64,000 bases of DNA from Variovorax paradoxus (GTDB lineage: Bacteria > Pseudomonadota > Gammaproteobacteria > Burkholderiales > Burkholderiaceae_C). Below are positions 10,572 to 18,660 of this stretch, in pieces (within the stretch, counting starts at the first letter, position 1; the number at the start of each line of letters is the position of its first letter). The translations under genes and the position numbers were made by a program. The stretch covers positions 432,001-496,000 of the forward strand of contig NZ_CP102931.1 of NCBI RefSeq assembly GCF_024734665.1, given 5' to 3'. The notes beneath the pieces were generated by a model. That model did no database searches, was not told the origin of the DNA, and saw only the letters and a list, made by a program, of their open reading frames with translations.

Positions 10572-11737
10572 ATTTCTCCCTGAACGAAGACCAGCGCTCG
10601 CTGGTCGCGGCCATCGAACGCCTTTGCGAAGACTTTCCCGCCGACTACTGGCGCGACCACGACGACCGTGCCGTGTTCCCGCACGAGTTCCACCGCGCCG
10701 TGGCCGACAGCGGCTGGCTCGGCATCGCCATGCCTGAGGCGCAGGGCGGCGCGGGGCTCGGCATCACCGAGGCGGCGCTGATGATGCGCGCCATCAGCGC
10801 ATCGGGCGCGGGCATGTCGGGCGCGTCGTCGGTGCACATGAACATCTTCGGGCTCAACCCGGTGGTGGTGTTCGGCAGCGAGGAGCAGCGCCAGCGCTTC
10901 CTGCCGCCGCTGATCGCTGGCAAAGAGAAAGCCTGCTTCGCCGTGACCGAGCCCGACGCGGGGCTCGACACCACCAGCCTCAAGACGCAGGCGGTGCGCC
11001 AGCCGAACGGCAGCTACCTGCTGCACGGCCGCAAGATCTGGATATCGACCGCGCAGGTGGCCGACCGCATGCTGATCCTCACGCGCACCACGCCGCTCGA
11101 CCAGGTGAAGAAGCCTACGCAGGGCCTCACGCTGTTCTACACGCCGCTGGACCGCAGCAAGGTCGAGGTGCGCGAGATCCACAAGCTGGGCCGCGCGGCG
11201 GTGGACTCGAACATGCTCTTCATCGACGGGCTCGAAGTGCCCGAGGCCGACCGCATCGGCGAGGACGGGCGGGGCTTCGAATACATCCTGCACGGCCTCA
11301 ACCCCGAGCGCATATTGATCGCGGCGGAAGCCATCGGCATCGGCCGCGCTGCGCTGCGCATCGCCTCGCAGTACGCGCAGGAGCGTGTCGTGTTCGGCCG
11401 GCCCATCGGCCAGAACCAGGGCGTGGCACATCCGCTGGCGCGTGCGTGGGCCAATCTGGAAGCCGCAGATCTGATGATGCTCAAGGCCGCCACGCTGTAC
11501 GACGCCGGCGAGCCCTGCGGCATCGAAGCCAATGCCGCCAAGTACCTCGCGGCAGAAGCTGCTCACGACGCCTGCCAGAACGCAGTGCTCACGTTGGGTG
11601 GCATGGGCTATGCGAAGGAATATCACGTTGAGCGCCTGCTGCGCGAGAGCTACATTCCGCGCATTGCACCCGTGAGCCCGCAGATGATCCTGAACTTCAT
11701 CGCCGAGAAGGCGCTAGGGCTGCCCAAGTCTTACTGA
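10568..11737 (+). CDS. Acyl-CoA dehydrogenase
   Basis: A 389-residue FAD-dependent acyl-CoA dehydrogenase. Typical elements are [17 protein letters not shown] (substrate/FAD loop), the helical segment [20 protein letters not shown], and the C-terminal [17 protein letters not shown] followed by IPRIAPVS. The catalytic base is expected near this last region or in the preceding helices. It is the last gene of the overlapped operon that starts with the IclR regulator. The acyl chain oxidised cannot be told from sequence. Confidence 0.9.
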   Translation: MNFSLNEDQRSLVAAIERLCEDFPADYWRDHDDRAVFPHEFHRAVADSGWLGIAMPEAQGGAGLGITEAALMMRAISASGAGMSGASSVHMNIFGLNPVVVFGSEEQRQRFLPPLIAGKEKACFAVTEPDAGLDTTSLKTQAVRQPNGSYLLHGRKIWISTAQVADRMLILTRTTPLDQVKKPTQGLTLFYTPLDRSKVEVREIHKLGRAAVDSNMLFIDGLEVPEADRIGEDGRGFEYILHGLNPERILIAAEAIGIGRAALRIASQYAQERVVFGRPIGQNQGVAHPLARAWANLEAADLMMLKAATLYDAGEPCGIEANAAKYLAAEAAHDACQNAVLTLGGMGYAKEYHVERLLRESYIPRIAPVSPQMILNFIAEKALGLPKSY

Positions 11738-11753
11738 TCCGCACCACCACGCC

Positions 11754-12047
11754 ATGAACAACGACGCCACCGTCGCCCGCCACCTCGTCATTCGCGGCCG
11801 TGTGCAGGGCGTCGGCTACCGCTGGTCGATGGTGCAGGCTGCGAAGCGGCTCGGCGTGCGCGGCTGGGTGCGCAACCGGCGTGACGGCAGCGTGGAGGCG
11901 CTTGCAGCCGGCGGGGCTGTCGCGGTGGAAGAGTTGATCCGCTGGGCGCACCAGGGGCCGGACGGCGCGCGCGTGGATGCGGTCGAGGCGACCGATGCCG
12001 CGACCACGGACGGCCCCGACGACTTTGAGCAGCGCGAAACCGCCTAG
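11754..12047 (+). CDS. acyP: Acylphosphatase
   Basis: A 97-residue acylphosphatase that hydrolyses carboxyl-phosphate bonds. Both signatures are present: [12 protein letters not shown] with catalytic Arg23, and [13 protein letters not shown] with catalytic Asn41. It follows the dehydrogenase by 16 bp, so it may be cotranscribed, but its activity is general housekeeping. Confidence 0.93.
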   Translation: MNNDATVARHLVIRGRVQGVGYRWSMVQAAKRLGVRGWVRNRRDGSVEALAAGGAVAVEELIRWAHQGPDGARVDAVEATDAATTDGPDDFEQRETA

Positions 12048-12182
12048 CGCCCGACTGGCATCATTTGCAACCCCACAGGCGCGCATTGCTACCTTCCGCG
12101 ACTTGTGTACCGAGCAGGGCATTTCCATGTGTCGGACAATCGACGGCGGTTTCTCATCCTCCCGAGACACAAGAGACATCCC

Positions 12183-13103
12183 ATGAAACTCCCCACCAAA
12201 GTCGAGGTCGTCGACGTCGGCCCGCGCGACGGCCTGCAGAACGAAAAGCAGCCGGTCTCCGCCGAAATCAAGATCGGACTCGTGCACCGCCTGCAGGACG
12301 CGGGGCTCAAGGAGATCGAGGTCACCAGCTTCGTCAGCCCCAAGTGGGTGCCGCAGATGGCCGACAACGCCGAGGTGATGCACGGCATCAAGCGCAAGCC
12401 CGGCGTGCGCTATTCGGTGCTCACGCCCAACATGAAGGGCTTCGAGGCCGCCATCGCCGCGCCGCGCGAAGAGTGGCCCGATGAGATCGTGGTGTTCGGC
12501 GCCGCGAGCGAGGCCTTCAGCCAGAAGAACATCAACTGCTCCATTGCCGAGAGCATCGAGCGCTTCGCACCCGTGGTGGCCGCGGCGCGCGAGAAGGGCA
12601 TCTACGTGCGTGGCGCCATGTCTTGCACCGTGGGTTGCCCCTATGAAGGCGAGATTGCGCCGGCCAAGGTCGCATACCTCGCGCAACTGATGAAGGGCAT
12701 TGGCGTGCAGCGCGTGGACGTGGCCGACACCATCGGCGTGGGCACGCCGCGCAAGGTGCAAGCGGCGATGGAGGCCACGCTGGCGCACTTCGACGTCGAC
12801 GCCATTTCAGGCCACTTTCACGACACCTACGGGCAGGCGCTGGTCAACACGCTGGCGGCGCTCGAGATGGGCGTGTGGAACTTCCAGTCGTCCTCGGCCG
12901 GCCTGGGCGGCTGCCCGTACGCCAAAGGCGCGACCGGCAACGTGGCGACCGAAGACGTGGTCTACATGCTGCACGGCATGGGCATCGAGACCGGCATCGA
13001 CCTCGACAGGCTGATCGACGCGGGCGTGTACATCAGCGAGGCGCTGGGCCGCGAGCCGAACTCGCGTGCCTCGAAGGCCATCCGTACCAAGCGGGCGGGT
13101 TGA
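12183..13103 (+). CDS. liuE: Hydroxymethylglutaryl-CoA lyase
   Basis: A 306-residue HMG-CoA lyase that splits HMG-CoA to acetyl-CoA and acetoacetate, the last step of leucine degradation. Signatures: VEVVDVGPRDGLQNEKQ, FVSPKWVPQMAD, metal-binding HFHDTYGQALVN, and the active-site cysteine loop SSAGLGGCPYAKGATGN. The frame opens earlier (12105), but the conserved N-terminus starts at 12183 (MKLPTKVEVVDVGPRDG). It is separated from liuC/liuD by about 8 kb of other genes. Confidence 0.94.
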   Translation: MKLPTKVEVVDVGPRDGLQNEKQPVSAEIKIGLVHRLQDAGLKEIEVTSFVSPKWVPQMADNAEVMHGIKRKPGVRYSVLTPNMKGFEAAIAAPREEWPDEIVVFGAASEAFSQKNINCSIAESIERFAPVVAAAREKGIYVRGAMSCTVGCPYEGEIAPAKVAYLAQLMKGIGVQRVDVADTIGVGTPRKVQAAMEATLAHFDVDAISGHFHDTYGQALVNTLAALEMGVWNFQSSSAGLGGCPYAKGATGNVATEDVVYMLHGMGIETGIDLDRLIDAGVYISEALGREPNSRASKAIRTKRAG

Positions 13104-13106
13104 AGC

Positions 13107-13745
13107 ATGGATCTGCAAGTCTGGCTCGCATTCCTGGTGGCGAGTTGCGTCATCGCCGTGTCGCCCGGTTCGGGCGCGGTGCTCAGCATGAGCCATGGGC
13201 TCAGCTACGGCGTGCGGCGCACCACGGCGACCATCGTCGGGCTCCAGCTGGGGCTCGCCGTGATCCTGCTGGTGGCCGGGCTCGGCGTGGGCGCGGTGCT
13301 CACCGCCTCGGCCACCGCGTTCACGGTCATCAAGGTGGTCGGCGCTTGCTACCTTCTGTGGCTGGGCTGGCGCCAGTGGCGCGCGCCCGTTGCGAAGATC
13401 GACGGCAACGCGCAGGAGGCGGCTTCCGAGCCCGACCTCACGGCGCCGCAGCGCGTGCTGCGCGGCTTCCTGACCAACGTGACCAACCCCAAGGGCATCG
13501 TCTTCATGGCGGCCGTGCTGCCGCAGTTCATCCAGCCGACACGGCCGCTGTGGCTGCAGTTGCTGGTGCTGCTGGCCACGACGGTGATGGTCGACGTGAC
13601 CGTGATGCACGGCTACGCCTGGCTGGCCGCGCGGCTGCAGGGCGTGCTTCGCAGTGTGCGGGCCCGGCGTGCGCAGAACCGCGTGTTCGGTGGCGTGCTG
13701 ATGGCGATGGGCGCATTCCTGTTCGCGTTCAAGCGCAGCGCGTAG
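13107..13745 (+). CDS. LysE/RhtB family amino-acid exporter
   Basis: A 212-residue membrane protein with about six helices. The N-terminus (WLAFLVASCVIAVSPGSGAV) and the conserved segment SYGVRRTTATIVGLQLG are the LysE/RhtB signature; GFLTNVTNPKGIVFMAAVLP is the second conserved block. The family exports amino acids such as lysine, homoserine or leucine. The start is 3 bp after liuE, so it is likely cotranscribed and might relieve amino-acid excess; the substrate is not known. Confidence 0.9.
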   Translation: MDLQVWLAFLVASCVIAVSPGSGAVLSMSHGLSYGVRRTTATIVGLQLGLAVILLVAGLGVGAVLTASATAFTVIKVVGACYLLWLGWRQWRAPVAKIDGNAQEAASEPDLTAPQRVLRGFLTNVTNPKGIVFMAAVLPQFIQPTRPLWLQLLVLLATTVMVDVTVMHGYAWLAARLQGVLRSVRARRAQNRVFGGVLMAMGAFLFAFKRSA

Positions 13746-13810
13746 CCGCTGCGAACCTGTTTCCCTTTTTCCCGGCACCACGGTGCCAGGTGCCTGATAG
13801 ATTCGAATCC

Positions 13811-14299
13811 ATGTGCGGCTCTGAACTCCACTCCCTCCCCGAAGGTGTCCAGCGCGTCTCCCGCGTGCTGCAGGACGCCGGCCACCCCCATTCGCCACGC
13901 ATGCTCGACGACGCCTGCCGCACCGCGCAGCAGGCGGCCGACGCGCTCGGTATTTCCGTCGGGCAGATCGCCAAGAGCATCATCTTCCGCCGCAAGAGCG
14001 ACGAAGTGGCGGTACTGGTCATCACCTCAGGCGACAAGCGCGTGGACGAGAAGAAGGTCGATGCGCTGGTCGGCAAGACCGGCCGCGCCGACGCCGACTT
14101 CGTGAAGGCGCGCACCGGCTTCACCATCGGCGGCGTCTCGCCCGTGGGGCATGTGACCAAGCCCGTGGTGCTGATCGACCGCGAGCTGTTCCGCTTCGAG
14201 GAAATCTGGGCGGCCGCGGGCCATCCGCATGCGGTGTTCCAACTGCGCCCGCACGATCTCGAAAAACTCACCGGCGCGCCGGTGGCGGACGTGGTGTGA
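13811..14299 (+). CDS. YbaK/ProX-type aminoacyl-tRNA deacylase
   Basis: A 162-residue protein of the YbaK/ProRS editing-domain family. It has the conserved ALGISVGQIAKSIIFR segment, whose Lys is essential in relatives, and a later FTIGGVSPVGH motif. Family members hydrolyse mischarged tRNAs such as Cys-tRNA(Pro) or Ala-tRNA(Pro). The long upstream frame from 12875 is antisense or shifted to liuE and the exporter, so the start at 13811 is preferred. It overlaps the next gene by 4 bp. Confidence 0.88.
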   Translation: MCGSELHSLPEGVQRVSRVLQDAGHPHSPRMLDDACRTAQQAADALGISVGQIAKSIIFRRKSDEVAVLVITSGDKRVDEKKVDALVGKTGRADADFVKARTGFTIGGVSPVGHVTKPVVLIDRELFRFEEIWAAAGHPHAVFQLRPHDLEKLTGAPVADVV

Positions 14300-14562
14300 A
14301 TTTCGACGAGGCCGAAACGCTTGCCGAACGCGCCGTGGCCGTGCAGGCCATGGTGGAAGACGTGCCCTCGCCGTGCTCGTCGGTGTGCCGCATGGACCGC
14401 CTGAGCGGCTTCTGCGAAGGCTGCCTGCGCACCATTCCCGAGATCGCGGGCTGGAGCAAGATGGAAGACGAAACGCGGCGCCACGTCTGGCGAGCGATAG
14501 AGTTGCGGGCCAAGGCCGGCATCTGGCGGGCTCCAGCCGACACAGGAGACAGGCACGCATGA
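14296..14562 (+). CDS. DUF1289 Cys-rich small protein
   Basis: An 88-residue protein starting at GTG 14296, inside the stop of the YbaK-type gene (GTGA overlap). The cysteine cluster PCSSVCRMDRLSGFCEGCLR (Cx4C...Cx2C type) defines DUF1289. The cluster could bind zinc or an Fe-S centre. The function is unknown. It is coupled on both sides by 4-bp overlaps. Confidence 0.85.
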   Translation: MNFDEAETLAERAVAVQAMVEDVPSPCSSVCRMDRLSGFCEGCLRTIPEIAGWSKMEDETRRHVWRAIELRAKAGIWRAPADTGDRHA

Positions 14563-15215
14563 AGCACATCGACTTCTATCTCGACTTCATCTCGCCCTAC
14601 GCGCACCTTGCGTTCGAGCACCTGCCCGAGGCGCTCGAAGGCCTGAGCTACAGCGTGGCCTACAAGCCGGTCCTGCTGGGCGCGCTGCTCAAGCAGCACG
14701 GGCAACTCGGCCCGGCGGAGATTCCGTCGAAGCGCAGCTGGACGTATCGCCATGTGCTCTGGCTGGGCCACGCGAACGGCATCGAGATCGAGATGCCGGC
14801 CTCGCACCCTTACAACCCGCTGCCGCACCTGCGGCTCGCCGTGTCCACGAGCGATGACGGCAGCATCAGCCGCCTCGTGGCAGAGACCGTCTTCCGTCAC
14901 GTGTGGCGCGGCGGTGAAGAAGCGGGCGACGCCACGCGCCTCGCCGCGCTCACCGCGCAATTGAAGCCGAAGCGCGAAGCGAACAGCGACGAGAGCAAGG
15001 CTCTGCTCAAGCGCAACACCGACGAGGCCCTGCAGCTCGGCGTGTTCGGCACGCCGGCCTATGTGGTCGACGGCCGCCCGTTCTGGGGCTTCGACGGCCT
15101 GCAGATGCTGCACGCCTACCTGGCGGGCGACGCATGGTTCGACGGCCCGCAATGGACGTCTGCGGACCAGCGCCCATCCCTGCTGCGCAGCAGCAAGAAC
15201 CAGGCACCTAGGTAA
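14559..15215 (+). CDS. 2-hydroxychromene-2-carboxylate isomerase family (DsbA-like) protein
   Basis: A 218-residue DsbA-fold/kappa-GST protein. It opens MKHIDFYLDFISPYAHLAFE, the HCCA-isomerase signature with Ser in place of the DsbA cysteine, and ends with LGVFGTPAYVVDGRPFWGFD. In naphthalene catabolism the enzyme isomerises 2-hydroxychromene-2-carboxylate using glutathione, but no other aromatic genes are near. It is probably a glutathione-dependent isomerase of unknown substrate. The start overlaps the DUF1289 stop. Confidence 0.87.
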   Translation: MKHIDFYLDFISPYAHLAFEHLPEALEGLSYSVAYKPVLLGALLKQHGQLGPAEIPSKRSWTYRHVLWLGHANGIEIEMPASHPYNPLPHLRLAVSTSDDGSISRLVAETVFRHVWRGGEEAGDATRLAALTAQLKPKREANSDESKALLKRNTDEALQLGVFGTPAYVVDGRPFWGFDGLQMLHAYLAGDAWFDGPQWTSADQRPSLLRSSKNQAPR

Positions 15216-15387
15216 AACCCGGTAAGGGCCGAATTTCTTACAGGCTGAAACGCGCTGCGCGGGTTTCACCCTAATCCGTAAGCGTCGGTTCAGTTTCGCG
15301 CAAGGCTCGGGTCAGTCGCGCCTCCAAGAATGCCTCACGGTCCCGAATGCCGGGAACCGCAACGAACGCATACACAGGAGATGACCA

Positions 15388-17082
15388 ATGGCAGCCACAC
15401 TAGATTCGAGGGGAGTGCCGCATCCGGCCCCCCGGCCCATGTCAGCGGAGGAGAAGAAAGTCATCTTCGCCTCCTCGCTCGGCACCGTGTTCGAGTGGTA
15501 CGACTTCTACCTCTACGGTTCGCTGGCCGCGATCATCGCCAAGCAGTTCTTCAGTGGCCTGGATGCGGGCGCGGCCTTCATCTTCGCGCTGCTGGCGTTC
15601 GCCGCGGGCTTCCTGGTGCGTCCGTTCGGCGCCATCGTGTTCGGCCGCCTGGGCGACATGATCGGGCGCAAGTACACCTTCCTGGTCACGATCCTGATCA
15701 TGGGCCTGTCGACCTTCATCGTCGGCCTGCTGCCCAGCTACGCGACCATCGGCGTTGCGGCGCCGGTGATCCTGATCGCGCTGCGCATGCTGCAGGGCCT
15801 GGCGCTCGGCGGTGAATACGGCGGTGCCGCCACCTACGTGGCCGAGCACTCGCCGCACGGCAAGCGCGGCGCCTACACCTCGTGGATCCAGACCACGGCA
15901 ACGCTCGGCCTGTTCCTGAGCCTGCTGGTGATCCTGGGCGTGCGCGAATGGTTCGGCGAAGCGGTGTTCAACGACTGGGGCTGGCGCATTCCGTTCCTGG
16001 TGTCGATCCTGCTGCTGGGCATCTCGGTGTGGATCCGCCTGTCGCTGAGTGAATCGCCGGCCTTCCAGAAGATGAAGGCCGAGGGCAAGACCTCGAAGGC
16101 GCCGCTGTCCGAGTCGTTCGGCGAGTGGAAGAACCTGAAGATCGTCATCCTGGCGCTGGTCGGCCTCACGGCGGGCCAGGCGGTGGTCTGGTATTCGGGC
16201 CAGTTCTACGCGCTCTTCTTCCTGACGGCGCAGCTGAAGGTCGATGCGACCACGGCCAACCTGATGATTGCCGCCGCGCTGCTGCTGGGCACGCCCTTCT
16301 TCGTGATCTTCGGAACGCTGTCGGACAAGATCGGCCGCAAGCCGATCATCATGGCCGGCTGCCTGCTTGCCGTGGTCACCTACTTCCCGGTCTTCAAGAT
16401 GCTGACTGAAGCCGCCAACCCCGACCTGGCCCGCGCACAGGCCACGGCCGCCGTCACGGTGACGGCCGACCCGGCGACCTGCTCGTTCCAGGGCAATCCG
16501 GTGGCCCGCGAGATCGACTTCCGCAGCTCGTGCGACATCGCCAAGCGCTACCTCGTGCAGAACTCGGTGAGCTATGAGAACGTGGCCGGCGCGCCGGGTT
16601 CGAAGGCCATCGTGAAGATCGGCGACAAGTCGGTCGAGGCGCCCGTCGGCAACGTCGCGAACTCCAAGTTCGATGAAAACTCCGCCAAGGAAATCGCTGC
16701 CTTCAAGAAGGGCGTGGCCGAAGACCTGAAGGTCGCAGGCTACCCGGCCAAGGCCGACCCCGCCAAGATCAACAAGGTGATGACCATCGTGTTGCTGTTC
16801 TGGCTGGTGCTGCTGGTGACGATGGTCTACGGCCCGATCGCGGCGATGCTGGTCGAGCTGTTCCCCACGCGCATCCGCTACACCTCGATGAGCCTGCCGT
16901 ATCACATCGGCAACGGCTGGTTCGGTGGCCTGCTGCCGACCACGGCCTTCGCCATCGTGGCCTCCACCGGCAACATGTACAACGGGCTTTGGTATCCGAT
17001 CATCATTGCCGGCATCACGCTGGTGGTGGGCACGATCTTCATCCGCGAAACCAAGAACGTGGACATCTACGCGAACGACTGA
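15388..17082 (+). CDS. MHS-family MFS symporter with a large extra periplasmic loop
   Basis: A 564-residue major facilitator of the metabolite:H+ symporter type (ProP/ShiA-like). It carries the loop GRLGDMIGRKYTF after helix 2 and RMLQGLALGGEYGGAATY in helix 4. The N-terminus GTVFEWYDFYLYGSLAAII is the family hallmark. Usual members have about 430-450 residues. Here about 120 extra residues (roughly 341-463, bases 16408-16777) are inserted between predicted helices 9 and 10, on the periplasmic side, with two cysteines (365 and 382) that could form a disulfide. The substrate is unknown. An AGGAG-type site precedes the ATG. Confidence 0.9.
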   Translation: MAATLDSRGVPHPAPRPMSAEEKKVIFASSLGTVFEWYDFYLYGSLAAIIAKQFFSGLDAGAAFIFALLAFAAGFLVRPFGAIVFGRLGDMIGRKYTFLVTILIMGLSTFIVGLLPSYATIGVAAPVILIALRMLQGLALGGEYGGAATYVAEHSPHGKRGAYTSWIQTTATLGLFLSLLVILGVREWFGEAVFNDWGWRIPFLVSILLLGISVWIRLSLSESPAFQKMKAEGKTSKAPLSESFGEWKNLKIVILALVGLTAGQAVVWYSGQFYALFFLTAQLKVDATTANLMIAAALLLGTPFFVIFGTLSDKIGRKPIIMAGCLLAVVTYFPVFKMLTEAANPDLARAQATAAVTVTADPATCSFQGNPVAREIDFRSSCDIAKRYLVQNSVSYENVAGAPGSKAIVKIGDKSVEAPVGNVANSKFDENSAKEIAAFKKGVAEDLKVAGYPAKADPAKINKVMTIVLLFWLVLLVTMVYGPIAAMLVELFPTRIRYTSMSLPYHIGNGWFGGLLPTTAFAIVASTGNMYNGLWYPIIIAGITLVVGTIFIRETKNVDIYAND

Positions 17083-17096
17083 GCGTCGCTCGCACA

Positions 17097-17160
17097 GGAG
17101 GGCGCCATGCCCTCCGTTCAACAAAGAGGCTTCATGCCAACCGCATGAGGCCTTTTTCTT
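17097..17160 (+). terminator. Two hairpins after the MHS symporter; the second is a rho-independent terminator
   Basis: The first hairpin is a perfect 7-bp stem, GGAGGGC/GCCCTCC (17097-17115). The second has 11-bp arms at 17127-17137 and 17143-17153 with one G-T pair, followed by TTTTTC. The second has a classic terminator shape and lies 40 bp before the small membrane gene. Confidence 0.7.
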
Positions 17161-17200
17161 GAACCCTCGAATCAATCAACCTCGTCAGGAGACAACACCC

Positions 17201-17350
17201 ATGTGGAAACTCGTCGTCGGCTTCGTCATCTTTGCCGCCATTGCTCTGTACGTGATCTCCAAGGCCGGCGACAAGGTCGACATGTCGGGCGAGAAGCACG
17301 GTGGCGATACCACCACGCACGAGCCTGCGCCCGCCGCTGCGCCCAAGTAA
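17201..17350 (+). CDS. Small single-helix membrane protein, 49 residues
   Basis: A short gene with a good ribosome-binding site (AGGAGA, 10-15 bp upstream). It encodes MWKLVVGFVIFAAIALYVIS, one hydrophobic helix, followed by an acidic, His-rich tail that ends in Ala/Pro. I do not recognise a family. It sits directly after the symporter and its terminator, on the same strand. It could be a small accessory subunit of the symporter or an unrelated envelope peptide. The longer frame from 16925 is a shifted shadow of the symporter gene. Confidence 0.6.
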   Translation: MWKLVVGFVIFAAIALYVISKAGDKVDMSGEKHGGDTTTHEPAPAAAPK

Positions 17351-17359
17351 GGCGCCGCC

Positions 17360-18472
17360 TTATCTTTTGAATTTGCCGTCGCTGACGATCGAAAGGTCTA
17401 CGAAGTCGATGCCCGTGTGGTCCGTCGGCGAATAGCTCACGTCGAGCCCGCCGCCCACGTCGTACTGGAAGTTGTTGAGCGTGGCGATGAGCTTTGCGCG
17501 CGTGGGCTTCGGGCCCGTGCGGCGCAGCGCCTCCACCATCACCTTGGTGGCGACGAAGCCTTCGAGCAGCGCCGGCGACAGGTCGTTCTGGCCCTTGGCC
17601 TTGGCCAGCGCCAGCGCTTCCTTGATGAGCGGGTGGCCGAAGGAGCGCTCGTAGGGCAGCACCTGCGTGATGATCACGCCGGCGCTGGCCGAGCCCAGTT
17701 CCTTGATGAAGCCCGAGGCCGCGTTGTTCGACAGCGTGATGATCTGCGCCGCCGAGCCCGCGGCGCGCAGCGCCTTGATGCCGTCGGTCACGGCAGTGCC
17801 CGAGCCGATCCACAGCACCGCCTGCGCGTTGGCCTTGGTCAGCTGCGGAACGATCGCCGCGAAGTCGGGCTTGTTGCGGTCGGCCAGCGCGATCACGGCC
17901 GGCTTCAGGTTCGCTTTCTCGAAGCCCTTGTTCGCGCCTTCCATCGCGTCCTTGCCGAAGGAATCGTCGGCCTGCACCACGGCAATGCGCTGGATGCCGG
18001 TGGTCTGCAGATGCTGCACGGCCTTCTCAGCCTCGCGCTGGTAGGTCGAGCGCACGTTGAAGATGTTCTTTTGCAGCGGCTTGTGCAGCGCCATCGCGCC
18101 GGTCGAAGGGCCGACCAGCGCCACGCCGTACTTGTCGAGCAGCGGAATCACCGCGAGCGTGTTGGGCGTGCCGCGGTTGAGCAGCAGCGCGACGACCTTC
18201 TTGTCTTCGATGAGCACGCGCGTGTTCTCCAGCGAGCGCTTGGCGTCGAGGCCGTCGTCCATGCGGATCACCTCGATCTGCTCGCCGTTGATCCCGCCCT
18301 GGGCATTGACCTGGTCGATGACCAGCTGCGAGCCCATGATGGTTTCCTTGACGCTGGCCGCCACCGGGCCCGAAAGGTCGGCCGACTGGCCGATCAGGAT
18401 CTGGGCCGTTGCGCCCTGGGCTGCCATGGTCAGGAGCAGCGCCACGGCGCAGGACGTGAACGTCTTTTTCAT
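17360..18472 (-). CDS. LivK-type ABC transporter binding protein (paralogue 1)
   Basis: A 370-residue periplasmic binding protein (Peripla_BP_6 type). The signal peptide MKKTFTSCAVALLL ends near ATAQ. The mature start is ILIGQSADLSGPVA. Recognisable core segments are VIDQVNAQGGINGEQIEVI and LVGPSTGAMALHKPLQKN. The ATG at 18472 is chosen because it opens the signal peptide; the frame extends 6 codons further. It has no permease or ATPase beside it. It is a close paralogue of the next gene on the same strand, ending in nearly the same LSIVSDGKFKR motif. Confidence 0.9.
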   Translation of the reverse strand: MKKTFTSCAVALLLTMAAQGATAQILIGQSADLSGPVAASVKETIMGSQLVIDQVNAQGGINGEQIEVIRMDDGLDAKRSLENTRVLIEDKKVVALLLNRGTPNTLAVIPLLDKYGVALVGPSTGAMALHKPLQKNIFNVRSTYQREAEKAVQHLQTTGIQRIAVVQADDSFGKDAMEGANKGFEKANLKPAVIALADRNKPDFAAIVPQLTKANAQAVLWIGSGTAVTDGIKALRAAGSAAQIITLSNNAASGFIKELGSASAGVIITQVLPYERSFGHPLIKEALALAKAKGQNDLSPALLEGFVATKVMVEALRRTGPKPTRAKLIATLNNFQYDVGGGLDVSYSPTDHTGIDFVDLSIVSDGKFKR

Positions 18473-18594
18473 CGAGCAAAGCCTTTCCACGAAGCGGAGT
18501 GCTTCTGTCAGCAGGTGTGTAATGTGTTGCTGAACGTCACTTGCCGCCAGTTCGCGGAAACCCTGTCAGAACAAGGTTTGCAGAACGCCCAAAG

Positions 18595-18629
18595 CCAACG
18601 GCCCGCCGGTTGTGTCGGCGGGCCGTTGG
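18595..18629 (-). terminator. Strong 14-bp hairpin between the two binding-protein genes
   Basis: The arms at 18595-18608 and 18616-18629 are perfect 14-bp complements (outer CCAACG/CGTTGG) around the loop GTTGTGT. It lies 32 bp after the stop of the upstream minus-strand gene. There is no long T tract on either strand, so it may act as an mRNA-stabilising 3' end or a weak terminator. Confidence 0.55.
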
Positions 18630-18660
18630 TTCGAGGAATGGCGTTATCGAGGGGCGGGGC

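Noticed and set aside
15216..15387. GC-rich imperfect hairpin and GTAAG repeats before the MHS symporter
   Set aside because: The stem is interrupted and no aptamer or attenuator pattern is recognisable, so no riboswitch is claimed.
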